Notes under the pieces: generated by a model
Seen by the model: only the letters and a program-made list of their open reading frames with translations
Database searches by the model: none
Told to the model about the DNA's origin: nothing
Assembly (NCBI RefSeq): GCF_038002605.1
Contig: NZ_JBBOCT010000001.1
Span: 3,782,001-3,846,000 of the forward strand
Origin: Bacillus sp. FSL K6-3431
GTDB taxonomy: Bacteria > Bacillota > Bacilli > Bacillales > Bacillaceae_C
Direction: 5' to 3'
DNA length: 64,000 bases
Part shown: in pieces, positions 44,527-54,025 of the stretch
Layout: the number at the start of each line of letters is the position of its first letter
Numbering within the stretch: position 1 is the stretch's first letter
Position numbers and translations under genes: made by a program

Positions 44527-45831
44527 TTGCCGACAAAACGTTTACTGATTGCTTATTTAATCATATCTTTAGCATTCATTTTGTTCGGAGACATATTTCA
44601 TATTTCTTGGGGATTCATTATTGCAATGAATATTATTGTTATTTTAGCCAGTTTGCTAGATGTTTTGTATTCTCCAAAGAAAAGTCAATTATCCTTTCAA
44701 CGGACGATCACGAAGGAAATGGAAAGAAATCTTGCGTACATAGTGCAGATTCATGTGAAAAATACTTCTCCACATGGCGTGAATTTTTTCTTAGTGGATG
44801 GAATTCCCCAGTCATTTAAGCATCCCTTTCCTTTACGAGGAGTGGTGCAAAAGGACTCTACAACAGTATTGACATACGAAACTAGTGCATCTGTAAGAGG
44901 GAAATATGATATCACGACAGTGAATTTTCGGTATGCCAGTCTTTTCGGGTTATGGGAAAAGCAAATGACGATTGAACTGGTGGATACTATTAAGGTAATT
45001 CCAGATTTAACTGAGACGAAGCAGTATTTAGAGAATGCCCAGAAGTTTTTATTATATGAGGGTTCGAAAATCCGTAAGCAACAACGTGGGGTAGGAGATT
45101 TTGCACAGATTCGTAATTATGTCGTTGGTGATGATCCACGGATGATCAACTGGCGGCAAACGGCGAAGCTTCAAGAAGTGATGACGAATGAATATGAACC
45201 GGAACATGGAAAGTATATTACGATATTAATTGATTGCGGGAGAATGATGGGGGCGGAACTGACGAAAGGTAATCGCCTCGAGAAAGTGTTAGAAGCAGCT
45301 CTAACTGTGACAGCTGCAGCTTTGCAAAAAGGAGATTATGTTTCCGTCCTTGCTTTTTCAAAGGAAGTAAAGGTATTTGTACCACCAGCAAAAGGGATGG
45401 CTCATTTGCAAACGGTTCTTCATTCAATCTACGATCTCGAAGTAGATTCCGCGGAATCGAATTATGCAGCCGTCCTCTCATACTTAGAAACAATGCAAAA
45501 GAAACGCAGTTTGCTTTTATTATTCAGCGATGTACGTACATTCCTTCATGAGGAAAGTGCCCTAACATACTTAATGAGGCTCAGACAACGACATTTATTT
45601 TTCATGGTTGGCATTGAAGATATAACACTTTTGAAGCGAGCAAATGAAGAACCCACTGATGTCCAAAACGCGATGGTAAAAAGTATCGCCCAGCAGCAAA
45701 TACTGACTAAGAAAAAAGGCAAAATGAAGTGGGAAAGACAAGGCCTCCAAATGATCGAGGCCAGTGAAGAAAAACTAGCTGTAGCAGCAGTTTCCCATTA
45801 TATCGATGTCATGAATCGAAATCTTATATAG
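44527..45831 (+). CDS. DUF58-domain protein (vWA-like), MoxR partner
   Basis: About 434 residues. Two N-terminal membrane segments precede a beta-rich region and the DUF58 core GVGDFAQIRNYVVGDDPRMI. A vWA-like fold with IDCGRMMG replacing the usual metal-ion-dependent DxSxS motif follows. The TTG at 44527 lies just after the MoxR stop with AGAGGGG close by; an in-frame TTG at 44470 lies inside moxR. It should be the client or partner of the MoxR ATPase. Its 3' end overlaps the convergent SpoIIM-like gene by eight bases. Confidence 0.87.
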   Translation: MPTKRLLIAYLIISLAFILFGDIFHISWGFIIAMNIIVILASLLDVLYSPKKSQLSFQRTITKEMERNLAYIVQIHVKNTSPHGVNFFLVDGIPQSFKHPFPLRGVVQKDSTTVLTYETSASVRGKYDITTVNFRYASLFGLWEKQMTIELVDTIKVIPDLTETKQYLENAQKFLLYEGSKIRKQQRGVGDFAQIRNYVVGDDPRMINWRQTAKLQEVMTNEYEPEHGKYITILIDCGRMMGAELTKGNRLEKVLEAALTVTAAALQKGDYVSVLAFSKEVKVFVPPAKGMAHLQTVLHSIYDLEVDSAESNYAAVLSYLETMQKKRSLLLLFSDVRTFLHEESALTYLMRLRQRHLFFMVGIEDITLLKRANEEPTDVQNAMVKSIAQQQILTKKKGKMKWERQGLQMIEASEEKLAVAAVSHYIDVMNRNLI

Positions 45832-46789
45832 GTTGTTTTTTCATTAGTAACATCTTGCCGATTAAAATATAAAGAATTAAGCCAATCACAGTTATGAATG
45901 CAACCGCGTATTTTGCTTCTAAGGAAATGGCTGCTGGAGTGATGAACCCTTCGATTAAACCAGCAATTACAAATAAAGGAATGGTCCCAAGGATTAATTG
46001 GATGGAGCGCTTTGCTTGTGTTTTTAATTGGAAACCTCTTGAAAATTGTCCTGGGACAAAGAGTTTATAGCCCATTAATAGACCAGCACCGCCTGCGATA
46101 AAAATGGCTGTAAGCTCAATCATTCCATGAGGAAGAATATACGCCCAAAACTCATACGTTTTCTCGTGATGCCAAAACAACGCAGCGAGTGCTCCAATAA
46201 TAATGCCATTATAAATAAGTACATAAACTGTTAATAATCCGAATGTCACTCCTCCAGCAAAAGCCAATATCGCTACCTGGATATTATTTGTCATAATACT
46301 AGCTGACATAACCGAGGAATCGACTTGGCCATCACTACTACCAAGCGATCCAGGATCGACACCTTGAGCGATATCTGCAGGTAGTATCGCATACATATTT
46401 TGCGGATCATTGATAACCGAGAAAAAGCTACCTAACGCACCAAGTACAAAAAGAAGCATCGCTACAATGACAAACTTCCATTGCTCAGATAATAATCGAA
46501 TAAATGTCGTGCTTAAAAAATGCCCAACTTGCTTCATACTCGATATTTGGTCCTTATATAATAGATTATGTGATTTCGCAACTAGTCCATTTAAATAGGG
46601 CGTTATTTCTTCATTTGGAAAATAAGTTTGCGCATACGAAAGATTTTGTGCCGCTTTTTGATAGAGTCGATAAAATTGATCAATCTTTGCACCAGTAATG
46701 GTAGACCTTTTCTTATGTAAAGCCGTCACCATTTGTTCGAGCTGTTTCCATTCTTCCCGATGTTGCTGTACAAATTGCTTTGTATTCAT
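45824..46789 (-). CDS. SpoIIM-like (DUF95) membrane protein
   Basis: A 321-residue protein of the SpoIIM/DUF95 family. The N-terminal cytoplasmic helical domain starts FVQQHREEWKQLEQ. About five membrane segments follow, with ILPHGMIELTAIFIAGGAGLLMGY as the family signature. SpoIIM itself drives peptidoglycan remodelling in engulfment, but this longer form typically accompanies MoxR/DUF58/RDD genes. ATG at 46789 follows AAGGTG. It is convergent with the DUF58 gene and overlaps it by eight bases. Its upstream region is occupied by repeat array B. Confidence 0.85.
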   Translation of the reverse strand: MNTKQFVQQHREEWKQLEQMVTALHKKRSTITGAKIDQFYRLYQKAAQNLSYAQTYFPNEEITPYLNGLVAKSHNLLYKDQISSMKQVGHFLSTTFIRLLSEQWKFVIVAMLLFVLGALGSFFSVINDPQNMYAILPADIAQGVDPGSLGSSDGQVDSSVMSASIMTNNIQVAILAFAGGVTFGLLTVYVLIYNGIIIGALAALFWHHEKTYEFWAYILPHGMIELTAIFIAGGAGLLMGYKLFVPGQFSRGFQLKTQAKRSIQLILGTIPLFVIAGLIEGFITPAAISLEAKYAVAFITVIGLILYILIGKMLLMKKQPI

Positions 46790-46826
46790 TTTGACACCTT
46801 CTTATATTTTGATAGATTATTTTGCT

Positions 46827-47403
46827 GAGTGGCTTATAAATAACCTGAGCGGCCAGTAAATCTCGTGAGTGGCTTATAAATTAGCCGAGTGGCCAGTAAA
46901 TCTCCGCGAGCGGCTTATAAATTAGTTGAGCGGCCAGTAAATTCTCACGAGTGGCTTATAAAATGTCTGAGTGGCCAGCAAACCTCGCGAGTGGCTTATA
47001 AATTAGCCGAGTGGCCAGCAAACTCATGAGTGGCTCATAAAATGTCTGAGTGGCCAGTAAATCTCGTGAGTGGCTTATAAAATAGCCGAGTGGCCAGTAA
47101 ACTCCGCGAGTGGCTTATAAAATAGCTGAGTGGCCAGTAAATCTCCGCGAGCGGCTTATAAATTAGTTGAGCGGCCAATAAATTCTCGCGAGTGGCTTAT
47201 AAATTGGTTGAGTGGCCAGTAAATCTCGTGAGTGGCTTATAAAATAGTTGAGTGGCCAGTAAATCTCGTGAGTGGCTTATAAATTAGCCGAGTGGCCAGC
47301 AAACTCATGAGTGGCTTATAAAATGTCTGAGTGGCCAGTAAATCTCGTGAGTGGCTTATAAAATAGTTGAGTGGCCAGTAAATCTCGTGAGTGGCTTATA
47401 AAT
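46827..47403 (+). repeat. Tandem array B: 14.5 ~40-bp GAGTGGC units
   Basis: Fourteen full units plus one half-unit. Each unit is a TTATAAA half (GAGTGGCTTATAAA plus six bases, always exactly 20 bases) and a CAGTAAA half (GAGTGGCCAGTAAA plus variable bases, 19-21 bases). Unit lengths are 40, 41, 41, 40, 39, 40, 40, 41, 41, 40, 40, 39, 40 and 40. Units 2-3 and 8-9, and units 5-6 and 12-13, are near-identical, indicating block duplication. GAGCGGC replaces GAGTGGC in units 3 and 9 in both halves. The array fills the divergent promoter region of the SpoIIM-like and RDD genes. Confidence 0.93.
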
Positions 47404-47543
47404 AATCTCACTCTAGATGGATCAAATCTCGATTAAAACTCTAATTAACCGTGCCAAAATGTATGTATATTCTTTATTATAGTTAGTTTGCTGATGAATA
47501 GAAACAACTATTGGAAAAACAACCTAGAAATGGGGGAATAGTG

Positions 47544-48347
47544 ATGAATCAAGAGAGGGTAGGAATTAAAACTCCGGAATTCGTATCCCTGCAATTTCAG
47601 CTCGCAGGTCTTGGGAGTAGAACTGCTGCTTTTATTATCGACCAACTTATTTTGACGGTCACAAATATATTAGTTTTGTGTCTTCTATTTGTGTTTTTAA
47701 TTGGAAGTCCGGATTTATTTTCTTTTATGGAAGTGGATTCGGTCATTTTAAGTGTTGTAATCGTTTGTCTATTTATTATTAATTGGGGATATTTTGTTGT
47801 GTTAGAATACTTTTCAGGAGGTAGAACGATTGGTAAGCGTATGGTTGGGATTCGAGCGATTCAGGAAAATGGACATAGTTTAACGCTTTTATCCAGTTTC
47901 ATCCGCAATCTTCTACGTATTGTCGATTCCTTACCAACGGGTTACTTTCTTGGTATTGTAATGATTTTTTTCCATTCGAAACATAAAAGGATTGGAGACC
48001 TTGTCGCTGGTACAATTGTCGTTCATGAGAGAAAAGCGAAACGAACCAAGAAACTTTCTCCGCTTGAAAAAGAAATGGAGAAAAAGGGTCTTACGAAAAA
48101 TGATCTTATAATAGAAGATTGGGCGTTAAAATCTGTGAGCCAGAAAGATTGGGACCTAATCAAAACGTATAGCAATCGGCTGATTCAGTTACCTCTAAAT
48201 GAACGATATCAGCTTACTCAACAAATGGCCGACATATTATTCAAAAAACTGGGATTGGATATGACAGGAAAAGCGAATCTTGATTTAGAAAATACCCTTC
48301 TCGTTCTTTATTTGATACTAAGAGAAGAATGGGAGTATGAATTGTAA
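47544..48347 (+). CDS. RDD-family membrane protein
   Basis: A 267-residue protein with an RDD domain of three membrane segments. Its Arg-Asp signature lies in LGSRTAAFIIDQLI and the second half in FSGGRTIGKRMVGIRA. A cytoplasmic C-terminal domain rich in charged residues follows. ATG at 47544 follows TGGGGGA; a TTG at 47511 lacks a site. RDD genes commonly neighbour SpoIIM/MoxR/DUF58 sets. Its promoter must lie in or beside the repeat array. Confidence 0.87.
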   Translation: MNQERVGIKTPEFVSLQFQLAGLGSRTAAFIIDQLILTVTNILVLCLLFVFLIGSPDLFSFMEVDSVILSVVIVCLFIINWGYFVVLEYFSGGRTIGKRMVGIRAIQENGHSLTLLSSFIRNLLRIVDSLPTGYFLGIVMIFFHSKHKRIGDLVAGTIVVHERKAKRTKKLSPLEKEMEKKGLTKNDLIIEDWALKSVSQKDWDLIKTYSNRLIQLPLNERYQLTQQMADILFKKLGLDMTGKANLDLENTLLVLYLILREEWEYEL

Positions 48348-48392
48348 ATTAGAAGCTGTTTTCAGTCTAATATCAGTATATGGAGGTGCAAG

Positions 48393-48689
48393 ATGGTAGA
48401 TATAAAAATTGAGGTATTTGAAGATGATAGCTTTACAAACTATTCATTCGAGGTAGAAATGAAAAAAAGGCTGGAGAAAGTCAATTATCGTGTAACGGCG
48501 ATGAATGCTAAAAAAGTACAACAAAAATACATTTTTAAAAAGTTGAAGTTGATCGAAATAATATTAACACTTGAAGATACCGGAACAGAAGTCCGTGACC
48601 TTGATGATCTTGACCATTTTCACGAGGTATCAGACTGTGTGATAGAAGGTTTAGAAAATCTGTCACTTGATTTCTATGGTATTGAATAA
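48393..48689 (+). CDS. Small acidic protein of unknown function
   Basis: A 98-residue soluble protein not recognised. It is rich in Asp and Glu, with alternating basic stretches (EMKKRLEKVNYR, KKVQQKYIFKKLKL). ATG at 48393 follows ATGGAGGTG, a good ribosome-binding site. It has its own terminator. The strong start signal and terminator support it being a real gene. Confidence 0.65.
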   Translation: MVDIKIEVFEDDSFTNYSFEVEMKKRLEKVNYRVTAMNAKKVQQKYIFKKLKLIEIILTLEDTGTEVRDLDDLDHFHEVSDCVIEGLENLSLDFYGIE

Positions 48690-48696
48690 CCGTATT

Positions 48697-48756
48697 TTGG
48701 CCTGGCACTCCGCCAAGTTTGTTGAACTTCAGGGAGTGACTAGGCCTTTTCTTTTT
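48697..48756 (+). terminator. Terminator after the small acidic protein gene
   Basis: GGCCT...CACTCC pairs with GGGAGTG...AGGCC across about 22 bases with small internal bulges, followed by TTTTCTTTTT. Confidence 0.75.
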
Positions 48757-48830
48757 GTTCATTTAAAAACTGGCATCCAAACATGATCTAACCCGTGTTG
48801 GCAATGCCAGTAGATTTATATTTAAGTAAT

Positions 48831-49316
48831 TTATCCTAATTTCTCTTTTATTTCTTCGATTTGGGCTAGATGTCTTTTTTCATGAAGCCCGATAAATGGT
48901 ATCCATTGTTTTAGGCTTAATTCGCCAAACATTGGATGCGGGTAAAATCTTTGCTCTAATAAAGTCTCATCTGCCGAATTTTCTACATCTATCAATGCTT
49001 CTCTTGACTCAAAAAGCTTATTTTTCATTTCTGCTAACGTAATAAAATCATCGGAAGGTACGACAATGGAAGGTGCGTCTACTTTGGTTGAACGATTAGT
49101 AGTGAATTGAATGGGTTTTTCGGCGACAGTTTTATTATCTCCATTTGCTAATTGATTAGAAATGGCATGAACGACTGTACGCTCCATTAAATAAAGATGA
49201 TCTAATACCTGCATAATAGTCCAACGGCCTTCTTCCAGCTGTTCATTTAATTGTTCATCTGATAAGCCACTTACACTAAGTAAAATATCTTCCCTTATTT
49301 TCTTATTTTCTTCCAT
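48831..49316 (-). CDS. DinB-family (YfiT-like) protein
   Basis: A 161-residue four-helix-bundle DinB protein. The metal-binding His residues are in VLDHLYLME and HEKRHLAQIEE, spaced as in the family. Several DinB members act as bacillithiol-dependent transferases or metal-dependent hydrolases; substrate here is unknown. ATG at 49316 follows GGAGGGAAT on the minus strand. Monocistronic. Confidence 0.85.
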   Translation of the reverse strand: MEENKKIREDILLSVSGLSDEQLNEQLEEGRWTIMQVLDHLYLMERTVVHAISNQLANGDNKTVAEKPIQFTTNRSTKVDAPSIVVPSDDFITLAEMKNKLFESREALIDVENSADETLLEQRFYPHPMFGELSLKQWIPFIGLHEKRHLAQIEEIKEKLG

Positions 49317-49541
49317 TAATTATTCCCTCCATTGGATTCATCATATTTTACAGTAAAACCATCTCTAGATAAAATGATTGGCCTGTCTCAGAGCTGAAAA
49401 GTGAAAAAAACTATATTGAAAAGGTAAATGAAGTAGCATTACCCTTATATGCAATTTTTACTTATAAAAACTCAAGTCGCAGTACCATCCATGCAAAAGT
49501 TACTTACACCATCATTATTCTCCTAGACTACGATAATTGCA

Positions 49542-49603
49542 AAAAAAGAAGAGGTGAATGGATAAAGCCGTATGTTAGCGACTATTCATTCAACCTCTTC
49601 TTG
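49542..49603 (-). terminator. Terminator of htpG (minus strand)
   Basis: On the minus strand AAGAAGAGGTTGAATG pairs with CATTCACCTCTTCTT across a loop of about 26 bases, with one bulge. A run of seven Ts follows, about 80 bases after the htpG stop. The rest of 49317-49683 shows nothing else I can support. Confidence 0.75.
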
Positions 49604-49683
49604 GCAATCTCATTTGTCATATTTATCTTTAGTTAGGAAGTATCTCACTTTATTCTCATTAGTAGGGGAATGAATCGCTACTT

Positions 49684-51564
49684 TTAAACCATGATTTCGC
49701 AAATGTTATTTGTGAAGTCAACTGGATCCTCGACTGGCAATCCTTCAATTAAAAGTGCTTGGTTATATAAAAGATTCGTGTACAAGTCTAGTTTTGTTTT
49801 ATCTTGTTCAAATGCTGATTTTAGAGATTGGAACACCTCATGATTAGTGTTAATTTCCAATACCTTTTCTGCTTGTATATTTTGGTTATCTGGCATTGAC
49901 TGTAGTATTTTTTCCATCTCGATTGTGACTTCTCCATCAGTAGAGAAGCAGACCGGATGTGACCTCAATCTAGTTGATGCACGAACATCTTTGATTTTAT
50001 CTGCTAAAATATTTTTCATATAATCGAAGAGCTCTTTGTTTTCCTTTTCTTCGGCATCAGACTTGGTTTCATTGTCCTTCGATTCAATTCCTAAATCGCC
50101 GCTCGATACAGATTTGAATTCTTTGTCTTTATAGGCCGTAATCATTTTGATTGCGAATTCGTCAATTTCCTCTGTAAAATATAGAATTTCATAGCCTTTT
50201 TCAGATACTAGCTCTGTTTGTGGCAGCTTATCAATTCTTTCATTCGATTCCCCAGAAGCATAATAAATATATTTTTGATCTTCTGGCATTCTTGATACGT
50301 ATTCATCCAGGGTAACTAATTTCTTTTCCTTTGATGAGTAGAACATTATTAAGTCCTGTAATGTTTCTTTATGTGTACCGAAATCACTATACACACCGTA
50401 TTTAAGCTGTCTACCAAAGGATTGATAGAATTTTTCATATTTCTCTCTTTCATTCTTCAGCAAGTTTTGCAAATCGCTTTTGATTTTTTTACTAATATTA
50501 TTAGCAATTCGCTTTAATTGACGGTCTTGCTGTAAAATCTCCCTAGAAATATTAAGGGACAAGTCCTCTGAATCAACCATTCCTTTAACGAAACTAAAAT
50601 GGTCTGGTAGCAGGTCTGAGCATTTGCTCATGATTAATACTCCATTTGAATATAATTCCAACCCTTTTTCATATTCCTTTGAATAATAGTCGAAAGGAAT
50701 GTTCTCAGGGATGAATAATATCGCGTTGTATCTTACTGCGCCGTCCACGCTCGTATGGATATATGTTAAAGGCTTATCAAAACCATAGCGTTTTTCCGTA
50801 TAAAAGTTGGCATAATCTTCATCAGTGAGCTCACCTTTATTCTTTTTCCAAATCGGAACCATGCTGTTGATGATTTGTTCTTCTTTAATATCTTCATATT
50901 CATTTTCGCTGTCTTCTTTAAGTCTTTTCTCGGAAACATCCATTTTAATCGGATAGCGAATGAAGTCGGAGTATTTTTTTATAATCTCTTTCAGACGATA
51001 CTCTTCCAAGTACTCGTCATAATTTTCATCTTCTGTATTTTCTTTAATTGTTAAGATGATCTCCGTGCCTACAGCTTCTTTCTCACAAGGTTCGATTGTA
51101 TATCCATCGGTACCAGTGGATTCCCACTTATAAGCTTGATCACTTTCTAAAGCCTTACTAATAACGGTGATCTGATCCGCAACCATAAATGCCGAATAAA
51201 ATCCAACACCAAATTGACCGATAATCTCATGCCCGTCTTTTACTTCATTCTCATTTTTAAAAGCTAAAGAACCACTTTTGGCAATGATTCCAAGATTCGT
51301 TTCCAAATCTTCCTTAGTCATTCCGATCCCAGTATCAATCAATTTTAATGTTCGGCGATCACTGTCAGCCTCAATTTTTATGTAGTAGCCATCAGTATCA
51401 AAGGTTAAAGTATCGTCCGTTAATACTTTATAGTAAACTTTGTCAATGGCATCACTAGCATTAGAAATTAACTCTCTTAAAAATATTTCCTTATGAGAGT
51501 AGATAGAATTAATCATCATTTCTAATAGTCTTTTAGATTCTGCTTCAAATAGCTTCTTTTCCAC
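49684..51564 (-). CDS. htpG: Chaperone HtpG (bacterial Hsp90)
   Basis: A 626-residue Hsp90 homologue. The GHKL ATP site is complete: [12 protein letters not shown] (Asn35, Asp38), [11 protein letters not shown], and the lid [15 protein letters not shown]. The middle domain ([16 protein letters not shown] with the catalytic-loop Arg) and the C-terminal dimerisation domain follow. The length matches B. subtilis HtpG. ATG at 51564 lies in a monocistronic unit with a sigma-A-like promoter at 51627-51655. It assists protein folding in the cytoplasm under stress. Confidence 0.96.
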   Translation of the reverse strand: MEKKLFEAESKRLLEMMINSIYSHKEIFLRELISNASDAIDKVYYKVLTDDTLTFDTDGYYIKIEADSDRRTLKLIDTGIGMTKEDLETNLGIIAKSGSLAFKNENEVKDGHEIIGQFGVGFYSAFMVADQITVISKALESDQAYKWESTGTDGYTIEPCEKEAVGTEIILTIKENTEDENYDEYLEEYRLKEIIKKYSDFIRYPIKMDVSEKRLKEDSENEYEDIKEEQIINSMVPIWKKNKGELTDEDYANFYTEKRYGFDKPLTYIHTSVDGAVRYNAILFIPENIPFDYYSKEYEKGLELYSNGVLIMSKCSDLLPDHFSFVKGMVDSEDLSLNISREILQQDRQLKRIANNISKKIKSDLQNLLKNEREKYEKFYQSFGRQLKYGVYSDFGTHKETLQDLIMFYSSKEKKLVTLDEYVSRMPEDQKYIYYASGESNERIDKLPQTELVSEKGYEILYFTEEIDEFAIKMITAYKDKEFKSVSSGDLGIESKDNETKSDAEEKENKELFDYMKNILADKIKDVRASTRLRSHPVCFSTDGEVTIEMEKILQSMPDNQNIQAEKVLEINTNHEVFQSLKSAFEQDKTKLDLYTNLLYNQALLIEGLPVEDPVDFTNNICEIMV

Positions 51565-51626
51565 GATGTTTACGCCCCTTCAAATCATAATTTAGCACTC
51601 TGTATATGGAAGTGCCAATCAATAAT

Positions 51627-51655
51627 TAAATACCATATATGATATAATATGTCAA
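51627..51655 (-). promoter_or_regulatory. Candidate sigma-A promoter of htpG
   Basis: On the minus strand TTGACA (51655-51650) and TATTTA (51632-51627) are separated by 17 bases, about 60 bases upstream of the htpG start. No CIRCE-type inverted repeat was seen. Confidence 0.55.
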
Positions 51656-51977
51656 TATGAAGCTCTTTTGTTGAAGAGGAAAAAATCAGTAAATAAATCA
51701 ATTTAATAATGGATTAGCTATAATTATTTACATTTCAATTGTCGCTTTTTACCTTGCGAAATATTTGGCAAGTGCTCATTCCACTGGACTTTACCCATTA
51801 GCTTTATAGTAGTCTTAAAAAAAGTGTTATGGTTTTTAATGTCCTATTATTATTGTGAAAAATATATGATGCTTTTGTGAGAGAGAGGCACTGACCGAAA
51901 TTGTTGGAAAACCAAATGGAAAGTATTTTGTATATACTTATAGAAAAGAATTCCGAGTTTGGAAGGAGATTAAAGTG
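51656..51977. other. Intergenic region between htpG and the HD-domain gene
   Basis: About 320 bases with no supported gene or strong repeat. The AAGGAG ribosome-binding site of the next gene lies at its right end. Confidence 0.4.
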
Positions 51978-52532
51978 ATGCACCTAATTGAAAAAGCAAC
52001 TCAATTCGCAGCGGTTAAACATGAAGGGCAATATCGTAAAGCAACTAATATTCCCTATATTACACATCCATTTGCTGTCGGGATGATTTTGCAACAAGCA
52101 GGATATAGTGAGGAAGTGGTGGCAGCTGGATTACTCCATGATACGATTGAAGACACGGATACGACGGAAGAGGAATTATTGCAGGAATTTGGCGAGAAAG
52201 TTTTGAATCTTGTGATGGCGGCTACAGAGCAAGATCGCTCCCTATCATGGGAAGATAGGAAGCAAGCTACTATTAATGGTTTGGCATTGAAAACCCCAGA
52301 ACAAATTGCTGTGGTTGTTGCGGACAAAATACACAATGTCTGTTCTATACGCACTGATATAGATAAGAATGGGGAAGAAGTATGGAGCCGTTTTAATCGG
52401 GGAAAACAGGAGCAAGCATGGTATTACACCAGTATTATTAAAGCAATCACCCCATTTGAAAAGAAAGTTCCTTTAATTGAAAAACTAAGCGCAGAAGTAA
52501 ATTGCCTTTTCCTTGAAAGGAACGAACGTTAG
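51978..52532 (+). CDS. HD-domain hydrolase, small ppGpp-hydrolase-like (MESH1-type)
   Basis: A 184-residue HD-domain protein resembling the hydrolase half of RelA/SpoT and the stand-alone MESH1 type. The N-terminus has HEGQYRKATNIPYITHPF (first metal His), then GLLHDTIEDT (HD pair), and VVVADKIHNV supplies the last Asp. No synthetase or TGS domains. Degradation of ppGpp or of other nucleotides is possible. ATG at 51978 follows AAGGAG; a GTG directly before it is an alternative. Confidence 0.85.
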   Translation: MHLIEKATQFAAVKHEGQYRKATNIPYITHPFAVGMILQQAGYSEEVVAAGLLHDTIEDTDTTEEELLQEFGEKVLNLVMAATEQDRSLSWEDRKQATINGLALKTPEQIAVVVADKIHNVCSIRTDIDKNGEEVWSRFNRGKQEQAWYYTSIIKAITPFEKKVPLIEKLSAEVNCLFLERNER

Positions 52533-52564
52533 TAATTATGCAAAAGTAAAAGTAGGGTGACTAT

Positions 52565-52996
52565 ATGATTACGACAATAATGAAAGATATTGAAAGAATA
52601 AAAAATATAGATGAAATGTCGATAAGAAAATCTGCAAGTCGTGATAATATTGAAGTACTTAAAAGATGGATATCGCAGAATATAAAAGAAGATTTATGGA
52701 TTAGAGAGTATGAAAGCCTATTAAAGGAAACAGATGGATTAGATTTCAACGGGCTTGTTATTTATAATGCTCGTGCTGATGATAAAAACAATGGGTTGAT
52801 TGCGGCTAATGAGATATGGTATGAGAATGAGTGGCAAAGAAGTTATTTGTTTTTTGGAGATTCAAGTATATCTTGGTACTGCCTAGATATCGATAATAAC
52901 TATTTTCTTGAATTGGATAAGCCAAGCGGAGATATAATGGAACAATATAATAGTTTTAATGAGATGATCAAGAATGCAATGAATAGTGTTTTATGA
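52565..52996 (+). CDS. SMI1/KNR4 (YrhA-like) family protein
   Basis: A 143-residue protein resembling the YrhA branch of the SMI1/KNR4 (SUKH) superfamily. The core LKETDGLDFNGLVIYNA, followed by WYENEWQRSYLFFGDSSISWYC, fits this fold. SUKH proteins often act as immunity proteins against polymorphic toxins, but no toxin gene is adjacent, so it may be an orphan. ATG at 52565 follows a weak AGTAGGGTGA site. Confidence 0.7.
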   Translation: MITTIMKDIERIKNIDEMSIRKSASRDNIEVLKRWISQNIKEDLWIREYESLLKETDGLDFNGLVIYNARADDKNNGLIAANEIWYENEWQRSYLFFGDSSISWYCLDIDNNYFLELDKPSGDIMEQYNSFNEMIKNAMNSVL

Positions 52997-53074
52997 AAAA
53001 GCTGGATGATCGAAAAAGCATGTAGAAAGTACAGATTGTATATTTAAAATTTATCGTATTTGCAGGTGATGGAA

Positions 53075-53848
53075 GTGCAAGTTTTTCTAAAACGTTTATC
53101 TCAACATCGTGAACGCTTAAGTCAATTAGAATTGGAAGTGCTAGAATATATCTTGCGTTATCCGGAGATGGTTGTACAGTCGAATGTAGATGAGTTAGCC
53201 AAAAAGCTCTTTGTATCTACCGCTACTATTAGTAGAACATGTCAGCAGTTAGGCTTTCGGGGCTTTCAGGATATGAAATACTCTTTAAGCAAAGAAGTTA
53301 GTCAAGAAAAACAAAATATAGCATCGTCTAAATCAGGTGTATTTACTGATCATTTAGATAGAGTAAAACGTGAAATGCAAAGTACATTGGATTCAATTGA
53401 GGAAGAAAAGATTATTACCGTGGCTAAATATATACATGAAAGCACCTACGTTGAATTTTTAGGAGTTGGTAATTCGCTTCCTCCTTGTGTAGATGCTGCT
53501 AGAAAATTAATGTTCTCGGGGAAAATAACAAGTGCCAGGGAAGATTGGGATGAGTTACGAAGCGTGGCAAATAGTTTGAATAAGAATGATTTAGCGATAC
53601 TGGTCTCCTATAGTGGAGAAACAATCTATATGTTAGAATACGCTGCTTTATTAAAGAAGCGAAATGTGAAAACAATTGCAATCACGGGACAACATAATAA
53701 TCGTTTACAACAAGAAGTTGATTTATCACTCCAAGCGCATGTGATGAACTGTTATTATGGGGATCTAGATATGAGCTCCCGTTTTCCATTAAGTATCATC
53801 CTTGATTTAATAATTTTAACCTATCTTGAGCAGTTCAAAGATTCCTGA
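53075..53848 (+). CDS. MurR/RpiR-family transcriptional regulator
   Basis: About 257 residues. An N-terminal RpiR helix-turn-helix (VDELAKKLFVSTATISRTCQ) is joined to a SIS sugar-phosphate-binding domain (FLGVGNSLPPCVDAARKLM, then LVSYSGETIYMLEYA). The start is uncertain: TTG 53060, GTG 53066, ATG 53069 and GTG 53075 are in frame, and only the last has AGGTGATGG upstream. RpiR regulators often control PTS sugar operons; the malXY-like pair at 55404 lies downstream beyond an accessory insert and is a plausible target. Confidence 0.88.
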   Translation: MQVFLKRLSQHRERLSQLELEVLEYILRYPEMVVQSNVDELAKKLFVSTATISRTCQQLGFRGFQDMKYSLSKEVSQEKQNIASSKSGVFTDHLDRVKREMQSTLDSIEEEKIITVAKYIHESTYVEFLGVGNSLPPCVDAARKLMFSGKITSAREDWDELRSVANSLNKNDLAILVSYSGETIYMLEYAALLKKRNVKTIAITGQHNNRLQQEVDLSLQAHVMNCYYGDLDMSSRFPLSIILDLIILTYLEQFKDS

Positions 53849-53867
53849 AACAGTAGCAATTCTTAGA

Positions 53868-53909
53868 AGGCACAAAAATACCGATAACTTCATCGGCTTT
53901 TTTGTGCCT
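53868..53909 (+). terminator. Terminator after the RpiR-family gene
   Basis: AGGCACAAAAA and TTTTTGTGCCT pair, with an inner CCGAT/ATCGG stem. The T-rich 3' arm is typical, and the symmetry allows use on both strands. Confidence 0.8.
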
Positions 53910-53998
53910 ATATTTATTATGGGTGATGAGAGTTGTGTAGATGCGGTGCAAGTTTCCCGATCTTTAGTGTTTTAGACTTCCGCCTCTAAGCGAAGCGT

Positions 53999-54020
53999 AG
54001 GTGGGGGAGAATCCCCACCT
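53999..54020. repeat. GC-rich hairpin beside the 32-bp repeat
   Basis: AGGTGGGG (53999-54006) and CCCCACCT (54013-54020) are perfect complements with a six-base loop. Together with 54026-54057 this forms a two-hairpin element at the 3' end of the ankyrin gene. The copy at 35803 lacks this hairpin. Confidence 0.55.
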
Positions 54021-54025
54021 AATTC

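Noticed and set aside
46827..47403. CRISPR array
   Set aside because: The unit is a continuous two-part repeat with no unique spacers of 30-40 bases and no cas genes nearby.
51565..51660. CIRCE element upstream of htpG
   Set aside because: No inverted repeat of the CIRCE type is present, consistent with htpG not being in the HrcA regulon in bacilli.
52565..52996. Toxin-immunity module
   Set aside because: The SMI1/KNR4-like protein fits an immunity fold, but no LXG, WXG or other toxin gene is next to it, so a module cannot be claimed.
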